DNA from: Massilia antarctica | GTDB taxonomy: Bacteria; Pseudomonadota; Gammaproteobacteria; Burkholderiales; Burkholderiaceae_D | Direction of reading: 5' to 3' | DNA: 64,000 nt | NCBI RefSeq assembly: GCF_015689335.1 | Contig: NZ_CP065053.1 | Coordinates: 4,526,001-4,590,000, forward strand | Shown here: piece after piece, positions 55,930-64,000 of the stretch | Layout of the letters: each line of letters opens with the position of its first letter | Numbering within the stretch: position 1 is the first letter of the stretch | Notes under the pieces: model-generated | The model's database searches: none | What the model was told of the DNA's origin: nothing | The model's input: only the letters and a program-made list of their open reading frames with translations | Position numbers and translations under genes: made by a program

Positions 55930-58900
55930 CTATGGATTCCAGCCGAGGCCGCTACTCCATGCGGAAAATACCTGAGCGCGGGTGGCAAATCCGGCCGCCA
56001 CTTCCTCGTCGCTCAGCAGGTAGCCGCCGCTGCGCGCCCGCAGGTTCAAGGGCGCGCCCTGCAGGTCGGTGCTGCCATGCTCGCGCCAGCCCGACATGGC
56101 ATTCGGCTGGACCGGGTTGGGCGCCGGCTGGCCGTTCACACCCAGGCCCGCCCAGCCGGCCGGGGCCACGTGGGTATCCATCTTGCAGTTGATGAAGGCG
56201 ATATTGTCCCAGCTGGCCGTGCCGCCGGGGCTGCGCGCGAGCCAAGTGGCGCCGTCGGGGATGTCGCCGTGCAAGGGGCCGGGGCCGGGACCGTGGGTCA
56301 GGCTGCTGTTGAGGAAAACGAAGCCTTTGTCGGCCGCGTTCGGCACGCGCGCCTGCAGCACATAGCCGCCACCGCTGGCGCTGGTGCTGTCGCCCACGCT
56401 GCGGATCTCGCTTTCCTCGAACAGGGCGGCGCGCGCGCTGCCCCAGATGAAGTCGACGTTGCCGGCCACCAGGGAACGGTAAAACCAGGCGTAGCCCTTC
56501 AGGTTCAGGGTGTCCTGTTCGCTCAAAAAACTGGCGTTGCTGGCGACCAGGCGGCCATCGCTGTTGAAGTAGAGCGCTTCGGCCTGGGCCGAGATGGCGG
56601 GCGAGCGCAGGGTGGTGTTTTTCAGGGTCAGCTTGTCGAGGGTGAGCATGTCGGCCGCTTCCACCATCAGCACGGAACGCCCGCCCAGCGGGCTGCCGCT
56701 GCCACCCGGCGCCTCGCTCGCGCCGGTGCCGGGGTTGAGCGTATCGTGGTTGGTGTAGAAAATCACGACGCCGTCCCGGGTTTCGCCCTTGATCGTCAGA
56801 TTATCCTTGCCGCGCAGGTAGTGCAATTCTTCATAGCTGCCGTTGCGCACCGTGATGGTCACCGGCTCGGCCTTGGCGAAGGCGGCGCTGGCATGGTTGA
56901 TCGCGCCCTGCACGGTGCGGAAATCGGCCGGGCCGTCGTCATCCACGGTGAGGCTGGCGCCGGTCGGCGCGCCGGCTTTGGTGGCAAAATTCCAGCTACC
57001 CGCCTTGCCGATGCCGTGGAACGGGGTGCCGCCCAGGGTCGTGTTTGTGAAAACGCCGTCGGCAATCGCCACGTAATAGGCCGTGCCGTAAGCGAGGCGG
57101 TTGTTGTGCGGCTTGATGGTCACCGTGTTGCCGTTGATGTGCACCGGCAGGTAGCGCACCCTGCGCAAGCGGTCTTGCCCGGCGTAGCCGATAGTGTCGA
57201 CTTCGTCGGCGAGGCGGATCACGTCGACCAGCGCATCGTCGCTCTTGCGGAAGATGCGGATGGTGCCGCCCGTGCCCAGCGTGGGCGCTCTGTCGAAGGC
57301 CAGGGTCAGCGGGCTGTCGATGGCTTCATCGATGGCACCCGCGGACGGGAAGCTGGCGCCGTCGAGCCGATAGGTCTGGGTCGGCTGCACGAAGCCCGGT
57401 GCGATGGTGGCGCTGATGCTGCGCGACAAGGTGGGATCGGCGCCGCTGGTGAAGACGATCCTGGCGCTGCCGGCCGCCAGCGGGGTCAGGGTGACGATGG
57501 CGCCGTCGGTGGCCACGCTCACCACGCCCGGCCTGCTTGACTCCACCGTGAAGCTATCGATGCTGCCGTCGCCTTTTTTCGCGCCCACGTTGATCACGAG
57601 GGGCGCATCGCCCGCTTCGGCCGTGTAAGCCAGCGGCTGCGGGTTGAGGGTCAGCTGCACCGGTTTTATCCGTGGATCGCCGACCCGCACATCGTCGATC
57701 TGGAACGATTTGTTGGTCGTGTACAGGCCGATCAGGCCGCGCGCGGCGAAGCTGGCATCGGTCACTGAACCCAGGTTTTCGCCATCGAGATACAGGGTCA
57801 GGGTGCTGCCGATCATCTCGAAGCGTACGGTGTAGAACTGGGCATCCATGGCAATGGCGCGCTTGGCTTGCTTGATCTTGCTCAAGCTGTTGCCCAGCAT
57901 GCGGGCGATCTCGACCTGCGTGCTGGCCGTGGTGTTTTGCACGTTCAGACCGGCGCCGTACCAGTTGGCCGGATCGACGTAGCGTGTGATCAGGTACAAC
58001 TGCTTGTTGCCGGTAGTGCTGTTGGTCAGCGGACGGATGCGCGCCTCGACGAAATAATCGCCCGAGGGCACGCCCTTGAACGCATCCGGCTTGACCAGCG
58101 CCAGGATGCCGCCCGTGCTGGCTGCCGTGTATTGCAGCACCTTGTTGGTGCCGCCGGAGCCGTCCAGCTGCACGGCGAAGGCGCCGTTCGGGCCGGTCAG
58201 CGGCAGCAGGTTCCAGCGCGCGTTCGATCCATCCTGGAAGTCGTCGCAGAAATACAGCCCGCTGGCGGGGCAGGACAGGGTCGGCACGGTGTCGGTGCTG
58301 GTGTCGCCGCTGCCCGTGATGCTGGTGCTCAGCTTGCCGCCGCCGGCTTGCGCCAGGGCGTTGGCCTTGACCAGGGCCACCGGCCGCGGCGTGAACGGAT
58401 AGGGCGCGCTCCAGGTAGCCGGCGCCACAGCGCAGGCCGGCAAGGGCGCGCCGTTCAGCAGCGAGCCCTTGTCGCTGAAAGTGCCGCCGCTGCCGCTCGG
58501 CGAGGAAACGATATCGGCACAGCTGGCGGCGCCGGAGATGGCGAAGACGTTGTTATCCGACAGGATTTTGGCGCTCTGGCCCACCCCCACGCTGTACAGA
58601 TGGGGATAAATCGGCGCCGCCTTGCTGCCCATGTAGTAATTGTTGAACAGATGGACCATGCCGAAGCGCACCCGTGGCGAGCGCTGGGTGACATCGGCGA
58701 CCACATTGTTGCTGAAAGTGACGCGCAACTTGCCTTCGTCGATGGTGGAGGTGTCGCTCGACCCGATCAGGTTATTCTTGTTGTGCTGGCCGAAATGGTT
58801 GTACGACACCGTGACCAGGTCGGCGGCGTTGGTGATGTCGACCGTGCCGTCATGGCACTGCTTGTGCTTGCCGTTTTCGATGGCTTGCAAGTCGTCGGTC

Positions 58901-59472
58901 AGCGGGGCGTCGGTGAAGCTGTTGTGGTCGATCCAGACGTGGTGCGAATTGGAAATGCCGATCGCATCGTAGGCCGAGTTCCAGTTGCCGCTGGCGCCGT
59001 CGAGCGGGTCCCAGATGGGGCCGACGTCGCAGGGGTTGACGATCTTGAGGTTGCGGATGATCACTTGCTCGACATTCAGCACGGAGATGTGGCCGTTGAC
59101 GATGCCGGCATTGGCCCCGGCGCCGATCAGGGTGGTGTTGCTGCCGAGGCGGATGGCGCCGCGCGCGGCTTGGTCACCGGTGCTGATGTAGGGCACGCCG
59201 CCGCTCATGTCGATGATGCCGGCGAGCTTGATGATCTTGCTGGTGTTGCCGCCGTTGCGCAGGGCGGCCAGCAGCTGGGCGCGGTCGGCCACGGTGTAAA
59301 TCTGTTCGGTGACGGCATTGGCGCCGCCCACGGTGCCGCCGGATTGGCTGGCCCAGCCGTCGGCGGGAGCGCTCTGGCGCGCGGGGTCGACGGCGGCGCC
59401 GGCCTGGCTACAGGCGGCCGCCATCAGCAGGGCGGCGCCGATGGCGGCGGCCCTGATAGGTGCTTCATTCAT
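55930..59472 (-). CDS. Pectate lyase PL1 - pectin methylesterase CE8 fusion lipoprotein
   Basis: This 1180-residue protein has a lipobox-like signal end (MAAAC, Cys21). The N-terminal PL1 pectate lyase (about 30-380) has WIDH at 180-183, DGTVDITNAADLVTVSYNHF, and RSPRVRFG (about 264-271). A LamG/concanavalin-like domain (about 400-600) and Ig-like domains (about 605-790) follow. The C-terminal CE8 pectinesterase (about 840-1180) has the catalytic Asp1007 in GNVDFIWGSA and EQDTL upstream. It could demethylate pectin and then cut polygalacturonate. GGAG seven bases upstream supports the ATG. Both active sites look intact. Confidence 0.92.
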   Translation of the reverse strand: MNEAPIRAAAIGAALLMAAACSQAGAAVDPARQSAPADGWASQSGGTVGGANAVTEQIYTVADRAQLLAALRNGGNTSKIIKLAGIIDMSGGVPYISTGDQAARGAIRLGSNTTLIGAGANAGIVNGHISVLNVEQVIIRNLKIVNPCDVGPIWDPLDGASGNWNSAYDAIGISNSHHVWIDHNSFTDAPLTDDLQAIENGKHKQCHDGTVDITNAADLVTVSYNHFGQHNKNNLIGSSDTSTIDEGKLRVTFSNNVVADVTQRSPRVRFGMVHLFNNYYMGSKAAPIYPHLYSVGVGQSAKILSDNNVFAISGAASCADIVSSPSGSGGTFSDKGSLLNGAPLPACAVAPATWSAPYPFTPRPVALVKANALAQAGGGKLSTSITGSGDTSTDTVPTLSCPASGLYFCDDFQDGSNARWNLLPLTGPNGAFAVQLDGSGGTNKVLQYTAASTGGILALVKPDAFKGVPSGDYFVEARIRPLTNSTTGNKQLYLITRYVDPANWYGAGLNVQNTTASTQVEIARMLGNSLSKIKQAKRAIAMDAQFYTVRFEMIGSTLTLYLDGENLGSVTDASFAARGLIGLYTTNKSFQIDDVRVGDPRIKPVQLTLNPQPLAYTAEAGDAPLVINVGAKKGDGSIDSFTVESSRPGVVSVATDGAIVTLTPLAAGSARIVFTSGADPTLSRSISATIAPGFVQPTQTYRLDGASFPSAGAIDEAIDSPLTLAFDRAPTLGTGGTIRIFRKSDDALVDVIRLADEVDTIGYAGQDRLRRVRYLPVHINGNTVTIKPHNNRLAYGTAYYVAIADGVFTNTTLGGTPFHGIGKAGSWNFATKAGAPTGASLTVDDDGPADFRTVQGAINHASAAFAKAEPVTITVRNGSYEELHYLRGKDNLTIKGETRDGVVIFYTNHDTLNPGTGASEAPGGSGSPLGGRSVLMVEAADMLTLDKLTLKNTTLRSPAISAQAEALYFNSDGRLVASNASFLSEQDTLNLKGYAWFYRSLVAGNVDFIWGSARAALFEESEIRSVGDSTSASGGGYVLQARVPNAADKGFVFLNSSLTHGPGPGPLHGDIPDGATWLARSPGGTASWDNIAFINCKMDTHVAPAGWAGLGVNGQPAPNPVQPNAMSGWREHGSTDLQGAPLNLRARSGGYLLSDEEVAAGFATRAQVFSAWSSGLGWNP

Positions 59473-59487
59473 TGGATTCTCCGGTGA

Positions 59488-60069
59488 CTAGGCTTGTGAG
59501 ACGCGGCGGCGCGCGAACACGATGCTGGCCAGGCCGGCCAGCATCAGGGTGACCGTGGCCGGTTCCGGCACGGGCGAGGGCGCCGCATCGAGGCGCGCGC
59601 TGAAGCTGGTGAAGCCGGCGCCCCAGTCGAGCGCGGACAGATCGAGGCCGATGGTGTGGCCATCGATCAGGCTCAGCACGGGAATGCCACCCACGGCGCT
59701 GCTGTCGATCAGGGTGAAGCGGGCCAGGGGCGCGGCCAGGCTGGCGCCGAAATCGAAGCGCATGCTGTACGCCCCGGCGGCCACGGGGCCGTTGTTATAG
59801 ACCGTCATCACGCCGTCTTCGGCGAAGTCGATGCCGAACAGGAAGTCGGCGCTGAGAAATTCGACCCCGTTGGCGCCGCCGGGATCGATGGCCGTCACGT
59901 TCGAGCCGGGCACCGGCGCGAACAGCTGGTCCAGGCCCAGCATGCCATCGGCGGAGCCTTTATAGGCCGCGCTGATGGTGCTGTGTTGCAGCGGCAGGGG
60001 TGCCGCGATTGCTTGCCCCGCGGTCAGTGCCACGACCGCGAGTGTCTCCAAGATGATTTTTGTTTTCAT
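59488..60069 (-). CDS. PEP-CTERM anchored protein
   Basis: This 193-residue protein has a signal peptide (cleavage after AIAA) and a C-terminal PEP-CTERM sorting signal: VPEPATVTLMLAGLASIVF followed by ARRRVSQA. Such proteins are processed by an exosortase and attached to the outer surface or matrix. The middle part is a beta-rich domain of unknown function. It lies between the polygalacturonase and pectate lyase genes, with 15 bases to the latter. It may attach to plant wall material; this is inferred from context. Confidence 0.85.
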   Translation of the reverse strand: MKTKIILETLAVVALTAGQAIAAPLPLQHSTISAAYKGSADGMLGLDQLFAPVPGSNVTAIDPGGANGVEFLSADFLFGIDFAEDGVMTVYNNGPVAAGAYSMRFDFGASLAAPLARFTLIDSSAVGGIPVLSLIDGHTIGLDLSALDWGAGFTSFSARLDAAPSPVPEPATVTLMLAGLASIVFARRRVSQA

Positions 60070-60136
60070 TTTTTTTGTCGTCCAGTAAGTGAAACCACAG
60101 CTACATCGTCATTACCTCATTAAAAAACAGGATTGC

Positions 60137-61957
60137 TCACGCCGTCACGGTGGTGTTGTACACCTTGCCGGCGATGGTCACGTTGGTCAGGGTGGCCGAC
60201 TTCACGTTGTAGGCGAACCAGGGATTCCCGGCGTTGGCCGGGGTGCCGAAATCGCAGTCGGTGATGCTGATGCCGGTAATCGGCACGATCAAGGACGGGT
60301 CGTTGCCGTTGTAATCGAAGGCGACCGGACCGAGCAGCATGATGGCCTGGTAGCACGAGAACGTGCCCGCGCCAGTTTTTACATTGCCTACCTTGACGTT
60401 GGAGATGTGCACGTCCGACACCACCGGCGGGCGCGTGCGCACGTTGTCGGCGGTGGGCATGTAATCGCAATCGATGGTGATCACTGCGCCAGCCGAGGAC
60501 GACACGGTTTTTGGGGCGATGGGCGAACCGGGCAGGGGATTGTAGAACTGCGGCGTGGTCTGCACCCCGTTCGGCATCGTCACGTTGCGCACGTAAAAGT
60601 GCTTGAGGAAGCCGCCCCGGTTCATGTTCGCCTTCATGCGGATGGCCGTGGCGAGCGGACTGGTGGCCCAGTTCACGTTGCGGAACTCGATATCCTGCGC
60701 GTACACATGCTCGATGCCGCCCGACATTTCGCTGCCCAGGGTCACGCCGCCGTGGCCGCTGTTCATGATGCAGTTCTGGATCAGCACATTCCGGGTCGGG
60801 CCGTATTGCGTGTCCAGGTTCTTGCCGGCCTTGATCGCAATGCAATCGTCTCCGGTATTGAAGGTGCAGTCTTCCACCAGCACGTTATCGCAGGCTTCCG
60901 GATCGAATCCATCGCTGTTCGGACCCATGCTGTCCATGTGGACCTTGCGCATTTCGAGATTGCGGCAGGCCACCGGGTGGTGCTGCCAGAACGGCGCCTG
61001 GTTGACCTGGTAACCCTTGAGCAGCACCCCGCTGCAATCGATGAACTCGATCATGCACGGACGCAGGTAGTGGCCGCGCCCGAACACGCGCTTGCCGGCC
61101 GGCACGCCCGCTTCCGACAAGGATGGCAGGTAGATTTCATCGCTGCGCCAGCGGCTGCCGTCGCCTTCGATCAGCTTGACCTGGTCGGCGTCGAGCTCGG
61201 GCGCCATGGCCAGGATGCTGGCCGGATTGGCCGGATTGAGCGCCACTTGCGAACGCGGCTCGGCGGCCCCGCCGCGCTTGCTCTTCCAATCCCACCAGCA
61301 GTCGCCGCCGTGCAGCGGCACGCCGCCCTGGCCGTCCAGAATGCTGGTCCAGTCCTCGCCGGTGAGGGCGATATTGTTTTGCTTGTGGGCGTACACCAGC
61401 GGCGAATAGTTCAGGCAATCGTTGCTCTGCCAGCGCGACAGGGTCAGCTTGCCGTTGGGGCCGCAGTCGACCTCGCCGTAGCGGGCGAAATCGTCGGGGT
61501 CGTTGCTGAAGAAGACGTGCGCACCGGATTTCAAATGCACATGCACGTTCGAGCGCAGCACGATCGGGCCCTTGCACAGCCAGGCGCCGGCGGGAATCAC
61601 CACCCGTCCACCGCCCGCCCTGGCGCAGGCGGCAATCGCCGCGCGAATGGCCGGATAGCAGTCGTGCGCGCCGGCGGCCGGCGTGGCGACCATGCCGGTC
61701 TCGTGGTGGCCGGTGTAGCCTTTCACGCTGGTGACCTTGCACGGCCTGGCGCCGTGCGCGGTGATCGGGAAGTCTTGCTTGCGAAATGCCAGCGGCGTCT
61801 TGAAGCTGGCGGCGATGGCTTGCGCCTTTTGCCAGGGGTCGGACGGCTGGTCGCCGGCCCTGGCCGGCAGGGCGATGCCGCCGCCCAGGGCCAGCCCCGC
61901 GGCCCCGGCGCCGCGCAGGAGGGCGCGGCGCCGGGTGTCGATCGGATGCTTGTTCAT
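60137..61957 (-). CDS. GH28 polygalacturonase-like glycoside hydrolase
   Basis: This 606-residue protein has a twin-arginine signal (RRRALLRGAGAAGLALGG). The GH28 catalytic set is present in order: NSDGFD (347-352), GDDC (369-372), GHGG (401-404) and IRMK (439-442). The two Asp pairs hydrolyse galacturonan by inversion. The IRMK in place of the common RIK is a small change. AGGAAGG before the ATG supports the start. It follows the TonB receptor gene by 15 bases and precedes the PEP-CTERM gene. It should act in the periplasm or be exported on pectin fragments. Confidence 0.9.
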   Translation of the reverse strand: MNKHPIDTRRRALLRGAGAAGLALGGGIALPARAGDQPSDPWQKAQAIAASFKTPLAFRKQDFPITAHGARPCKVTSVKGYTGHHETGMVATPAAGAHDCYPAIRAAIAACARAGGGRVVIPAGAWLCKGPIVLRSNVHVHLKSGAHVFFSNDPDDFARYGEVDCGPNGKLTLSRWQSNDCLNYSPLVYAHKQNNIALTGEDWTSILDGQGGVPLHGGDCWWDWKSKRGGAAEPRSQVALNPANPASILAMAPELDADQVKLIEGDGSRWRSDEIYLPSLSEAGVPAGKRVFGRGHYLRPCMIEFIDCSGVLLKGYQVNQAPFWQHHPVACRNLEMRKVHMDSMGPNSDGFDPEACDNVLVEDCTFNTGDDCIAIKAGKNLDTQYGPTRNVLIQNCIMNSGHGGVTLGSEMSGGIEHVYAQDIEFRNVNWATSPLATAIRMKANMNRGGFLKHFYVRNVTMPNGVQTTPQFYNPLPGSPIAPKTVSSSAGAVITIDCDYMPTADNVRTRPPVVSDVHISNVKVGNVKTGAGTFSCYQAIMLLGPVAFDYNGNDPSLIVPITGISITDCDFGTPANAGNPWFAYNVKSATLTNVTIAGKVYNTTVTA

Positions 61958-61972
61958 GAATTGCCTTCCTGA

Positions 61973-64000
61973 TCAGAAGTTGTACGTCATGCGCAGATTG
62001 TACGAACGGCCGATCGGGCTGGCCGCGCTGCTCAGGTAACCGAAGGTGTAGCCGCTGTGGTTGGTGACCGGCGGATTTTCATCGAACATATTGGTGATGC
62101 CGGCCACGATGCTGATGTTCTTGAAGCCGCTGTAGGTGCCGGTCAGGTTCCATACCGAGTAGGGCTTGATTTCGCGCTGGTATTCGGCCGCCACCAGGTT
62201 CTGGTCTTCGTAGTGCGAGTTGTAGTTCTGGGTCAGCTGCGAACTCCAGTCGCCGCGCTTCCAGTTCATTTTCAGGGTGTGCTTCCAGCGGTAGGTGATA
62301 ATCGGGAAGTTGCTGGTGGTGCCGTTGCTGGCCAGGCCGAAGCGGCCCACGTTCGACACGTACGGGCCATCCTTTTCCAGCTGGTTGTCGAACTGGGTCA
62401 GGTAGGTGCCGTCGAGCTGGAAGTTGAACTCGCCGATATCCATGCGCGGCAGCGCATAGGTGGCGGTCAGGTCGATGCCGGCGGTTTTCTGGCCGCCCAG
62501 GTTCATCGTCACGTTCTTGATGTAGGCTAGCGATCCGTCCGGGTTGCGCACGAACAGGTCCTTGTACTTGACCGGGTCCTGGAAGTAGGCTTGCTCGGGC
62601 AGGTTGGCCAGCATGTCCTTCATGCGGATGTTCCAGTAGTCGAGCGACAGGGTCAGGTTCTTGACCGGTTCCACCACCATGCCCAGGGTCCAGCCGCGCG
62701 AGGTTTCCGGGGTCAGCTGGTCGTTGCTGCCGGTCTGCTTGGGCAGGGCCACGTTGCACACTTCCGAAGCCACCGTGCCCGGCACGGCGGTGCCGCTGCC
62801 GGCCACGCCAGGTTTACCGCCGGGGCAGAGGGTGGGATCGTCCCATTTGGCGGCGGTGTTGCCGTTCGAGCCGGGCAGGCGGTAGCCGTAGCGGTCGAAC
62901 AGGGTCGGCGCGCGGAAGCCCGTGTTGGCCGAGCCGCGCAACATCAGGGTTTTCGATGGCTCGTAGCGGAAGCTTGCTTTCGGGTTGAAGGTGTTGCCGA
63001 AGTCGCTGAAGTAATCGTCGCGCGCGGCCAGGTTGATGGTCAGTTGCTTGCTGATCGGGATATCGAGCTCGGCGTACAGGGCCGAGACGTTGCGCGCGCC
63101 TTCGCCATGCGAGGACGAGGCGTTGGCGTAGCTCACTTCATTGGTGATCGGCAGGCGCGTGTCTTCGGTGGTGTCGCGGTGGATGTCGACCCCGACCGCC
63201 ATCGCCAGGGAGCCGCCCGGCAATTGCATCAAGGTGCGGCTGGCGGTGGCGTCAACACCGGCGAAGGTACTGGTCGAATCGCGGTTCAACTGGCCGTCGA
63301 CCGAGATGTCGCGCAGGTAGCTTTTGCCGGCTTCATCCTGCAGGCCGAATGGATTGAGCACGCCGCTGGCCAGGCCGGTATTCAAGCCCGGGCCGCTGAC
63401 ATAGCCGCCGTTGTAATAGTTCTTGCGGCCGCTGTGGCCGTACACCAGGCCGCCTTTGTAATCCCACTCGCCGATCTTGCCTTCGTCGACCAGCGCCAGG
63501 CGCTGGTTCAGCTGCACGTCCTTGTTGCTGGCAAGACCGAGGTCGGCCACGCTCCAGGTCACCGTCAGCGGTTCGCCTTTCAGGCCGGCCACGGCGGGCA
63601 CGCCGCCGGTGCCGCCCGGATACCATTTGCTGCCGGCCGGCACGCGCGCGGGCATGCCCTTGGCGGTCACGCTTTGGGTCGGGTTGCGCGCCGAAATGAT
63701 GGTCGACTCGCCGCGCATGTAGTCCAGGCTCAAGGTATGGTCGTCCGAGATCTGCTTGGTGCCGCGCGCGTAAAAGGTCAGCTGCCTGGTTTCGTGCAGG
63801 GCGGTGCCGTACTCGTTGTTATCGATGATGCAGGTGTTCTTGGCGCCCTGGATCGAGTAGGGCGCCGCGCAGCCGGTCTTGTAGTACGGGTTGGCGGCAT
63901 TCTTGTTGGTGGCGGTGGTGAAATTGGCGGGAGAGGCGTAGCCGCCGCTGCCCAGGGTCGGGGAGCGCCCGATGCTGGTGAGCAGTTCGTTCGAGCTCAG
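61973..64000 (-). CDS. TonB-dependent outer-membrane receptor, N-terminus cut by window edge
   Basis: The visible 675 residues are the beta-barrel part of a TonB-dependent receptor. The frame is open to base 64000, so the signal, TonB box and plug lie outside. Barrel-type alternation and loops are clear throughout (TLMLRGSANTGFRAPTLFD near the middle, and KHTLKMNWKRGDWSSQLTQNY toward the end). The protein ends in Tyr-Asn-Phe, the standard outer-membrane C-terminal aromatic. It is the first visible gene of the pectin operon and probably imports pectin-derived oligosaccharides. Confidence 0.92.
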   Translation of the reverse strand: MSSNELLTSIGRSPTLGSGGYASPANFTTATNKNAANPYYKTGCAAPYSIQGAKNTCIIDNNEYGTALHETRQLTFYARGTKQISDDHTLSLDYMRGESTIISARNPTQSVTAKGMPARVPAGSKWYPGGTGGVPAVAGLKGEPLTVTWSVADLGLASNKDVQLNQRLALVDEGKIGEWDYKGGLVYGHSGRKNYYNGGYVSGPGLNTGLASGVLNPFGLQDEAGKSYLRDISVDGQLNRDSTSTFAGVDATASRTLMQLPGGSLAMAVGVDIHRDTTEDTRLPITNEVSYANASSSHGEGARNVSALYAELDIPISKQLTINLAARDDYFSDFGNTFNPKASFRYEPSKTLMLRGSANTGFRAPTLFDRYGYRLPGSNGNTAAKWDDPTLCPGGKPGVAGSGTAVPGTVASEVCNVALPKQTGSNDQLTPETSRGWTLGMVVEPVKNLTLSLDYWNIRMKDMLANLPEQAYFQDPVKYKDLFVRNPDGSLAYIKNVTMNLGGQKTAGIDLTATYALPRMDIGEFNFQLDGTYLTQFDNQLEKDGPYVSNVGRFGLASNGTTSNFPIITYRWKHTLKMNWKRGDWSSQLTQNYNSHYEDQNLVAAEYQREIKPYSVWNLTGTYSGFKNISIVAGITNMFDENPPVTNHSGYTFGYLSSAASPIGRSYNLRMTYNF

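Noticed and set aside
57868..59487. A 539-codon plus-strand frame opposite the pectate lyase fusion
   Set aside because: It is a shadow of the PL1-CE8 gene, with no recognisable motif and unusual composition.
1..64000. CRISPR arrays, tRNA or rRNA genes, insertion sequences, phage genes
   Set aside because: No repeat-spacer pattern, no tRNA-like hairpin with CCA, no rRNA sequence and no transposase or integrase was seen by reading. A trained search (tRNAscan, ISfinder) was not possible.

Overview
The window is GC-rich, almost fully coding DNA from a Gram-negative betaproteobacterium. A PEP-CTERM protein, large GGDEF/EAL proteins, a pectin-degradation locus with a TonB receptor, and the ubiG and cobalamin gene styles all suggest Oxalobacteraceae (Massilia/Duganella/Janthinobacterium group). 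This placement is inferred from gene content only; no marker gene such as 16S rRNA is present.

Region 1 (1-10834, + strand) is a tightly coupled operon, cut by the left edge. It encodes a ketosynthase, a catalytically dead partner ketosynthase, three SDR proteins, a nitroreductase, a long acyl carrier protein, two class III aminotransferases, a radical SAM enzyme and two membrane proteins. It looks like an undescribed pathway for an amino-modified acyl product. A converging operon (10827-14108, - strand) carries a radical SAM protein resembling tetraether/membrane-spanning lipid synthases, a 56-residue protein, a phospholipase C-like protein and a lipid flippase-like protein. The two sets together suggest unusual lipid chemistry.

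Region 2 (14.2-20 kb) is a miscellany: a frameshifted ubiG fragment, a hydrolase lipoprotein, small secreted or membrane proteins, a HEAT-like protein, a cache-domain protein and a MepA-like endopeptidase.

Region 3 (20.0-29.4 kb) is a yfaA-T-S-Q-P operon. It encodes a 1529-residue alpha-2-macroglobulin-like protein with a CVEQ thioester and a YfaQ homologue that reads as three peptidoglycan-related parts. Two small hypothetical genes follow.

Region 4 (30.3-47 kb) is a cobalamin locus: a sigma70-like promoter, a B12 riboswitch, CbtB and CbtA, a ferredoxin, CobN, a fused ChlI-ChlD, then CbiE, CbiX-CbiC, CbiD, CbiL, CbiF, CbiG, CobJ-CobK, a CobW-like GTPase and HupE. It has both early (CbiX) and late (CobN/ChlID) cobalt chelatases and no visible CbiT.

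Region 5 (48.2-55.8 kb) couples KaiC-like and KaiB-like proteins to a PAS-GGDEF-EAL-receiver protein, followed by a solute-binding protein and a convergent histidine kinase.

Region 6 (55.9-64 kb, - strand) is a pectin-use operon: TonB receptor (cut by the right edge), GH28 polygalacturonase, PEP-CTERM protein, and a pectate lyase-pectin methylesterase fusion. No tRNA, rRNA, CRISPR array or insertion sequence was recognised.
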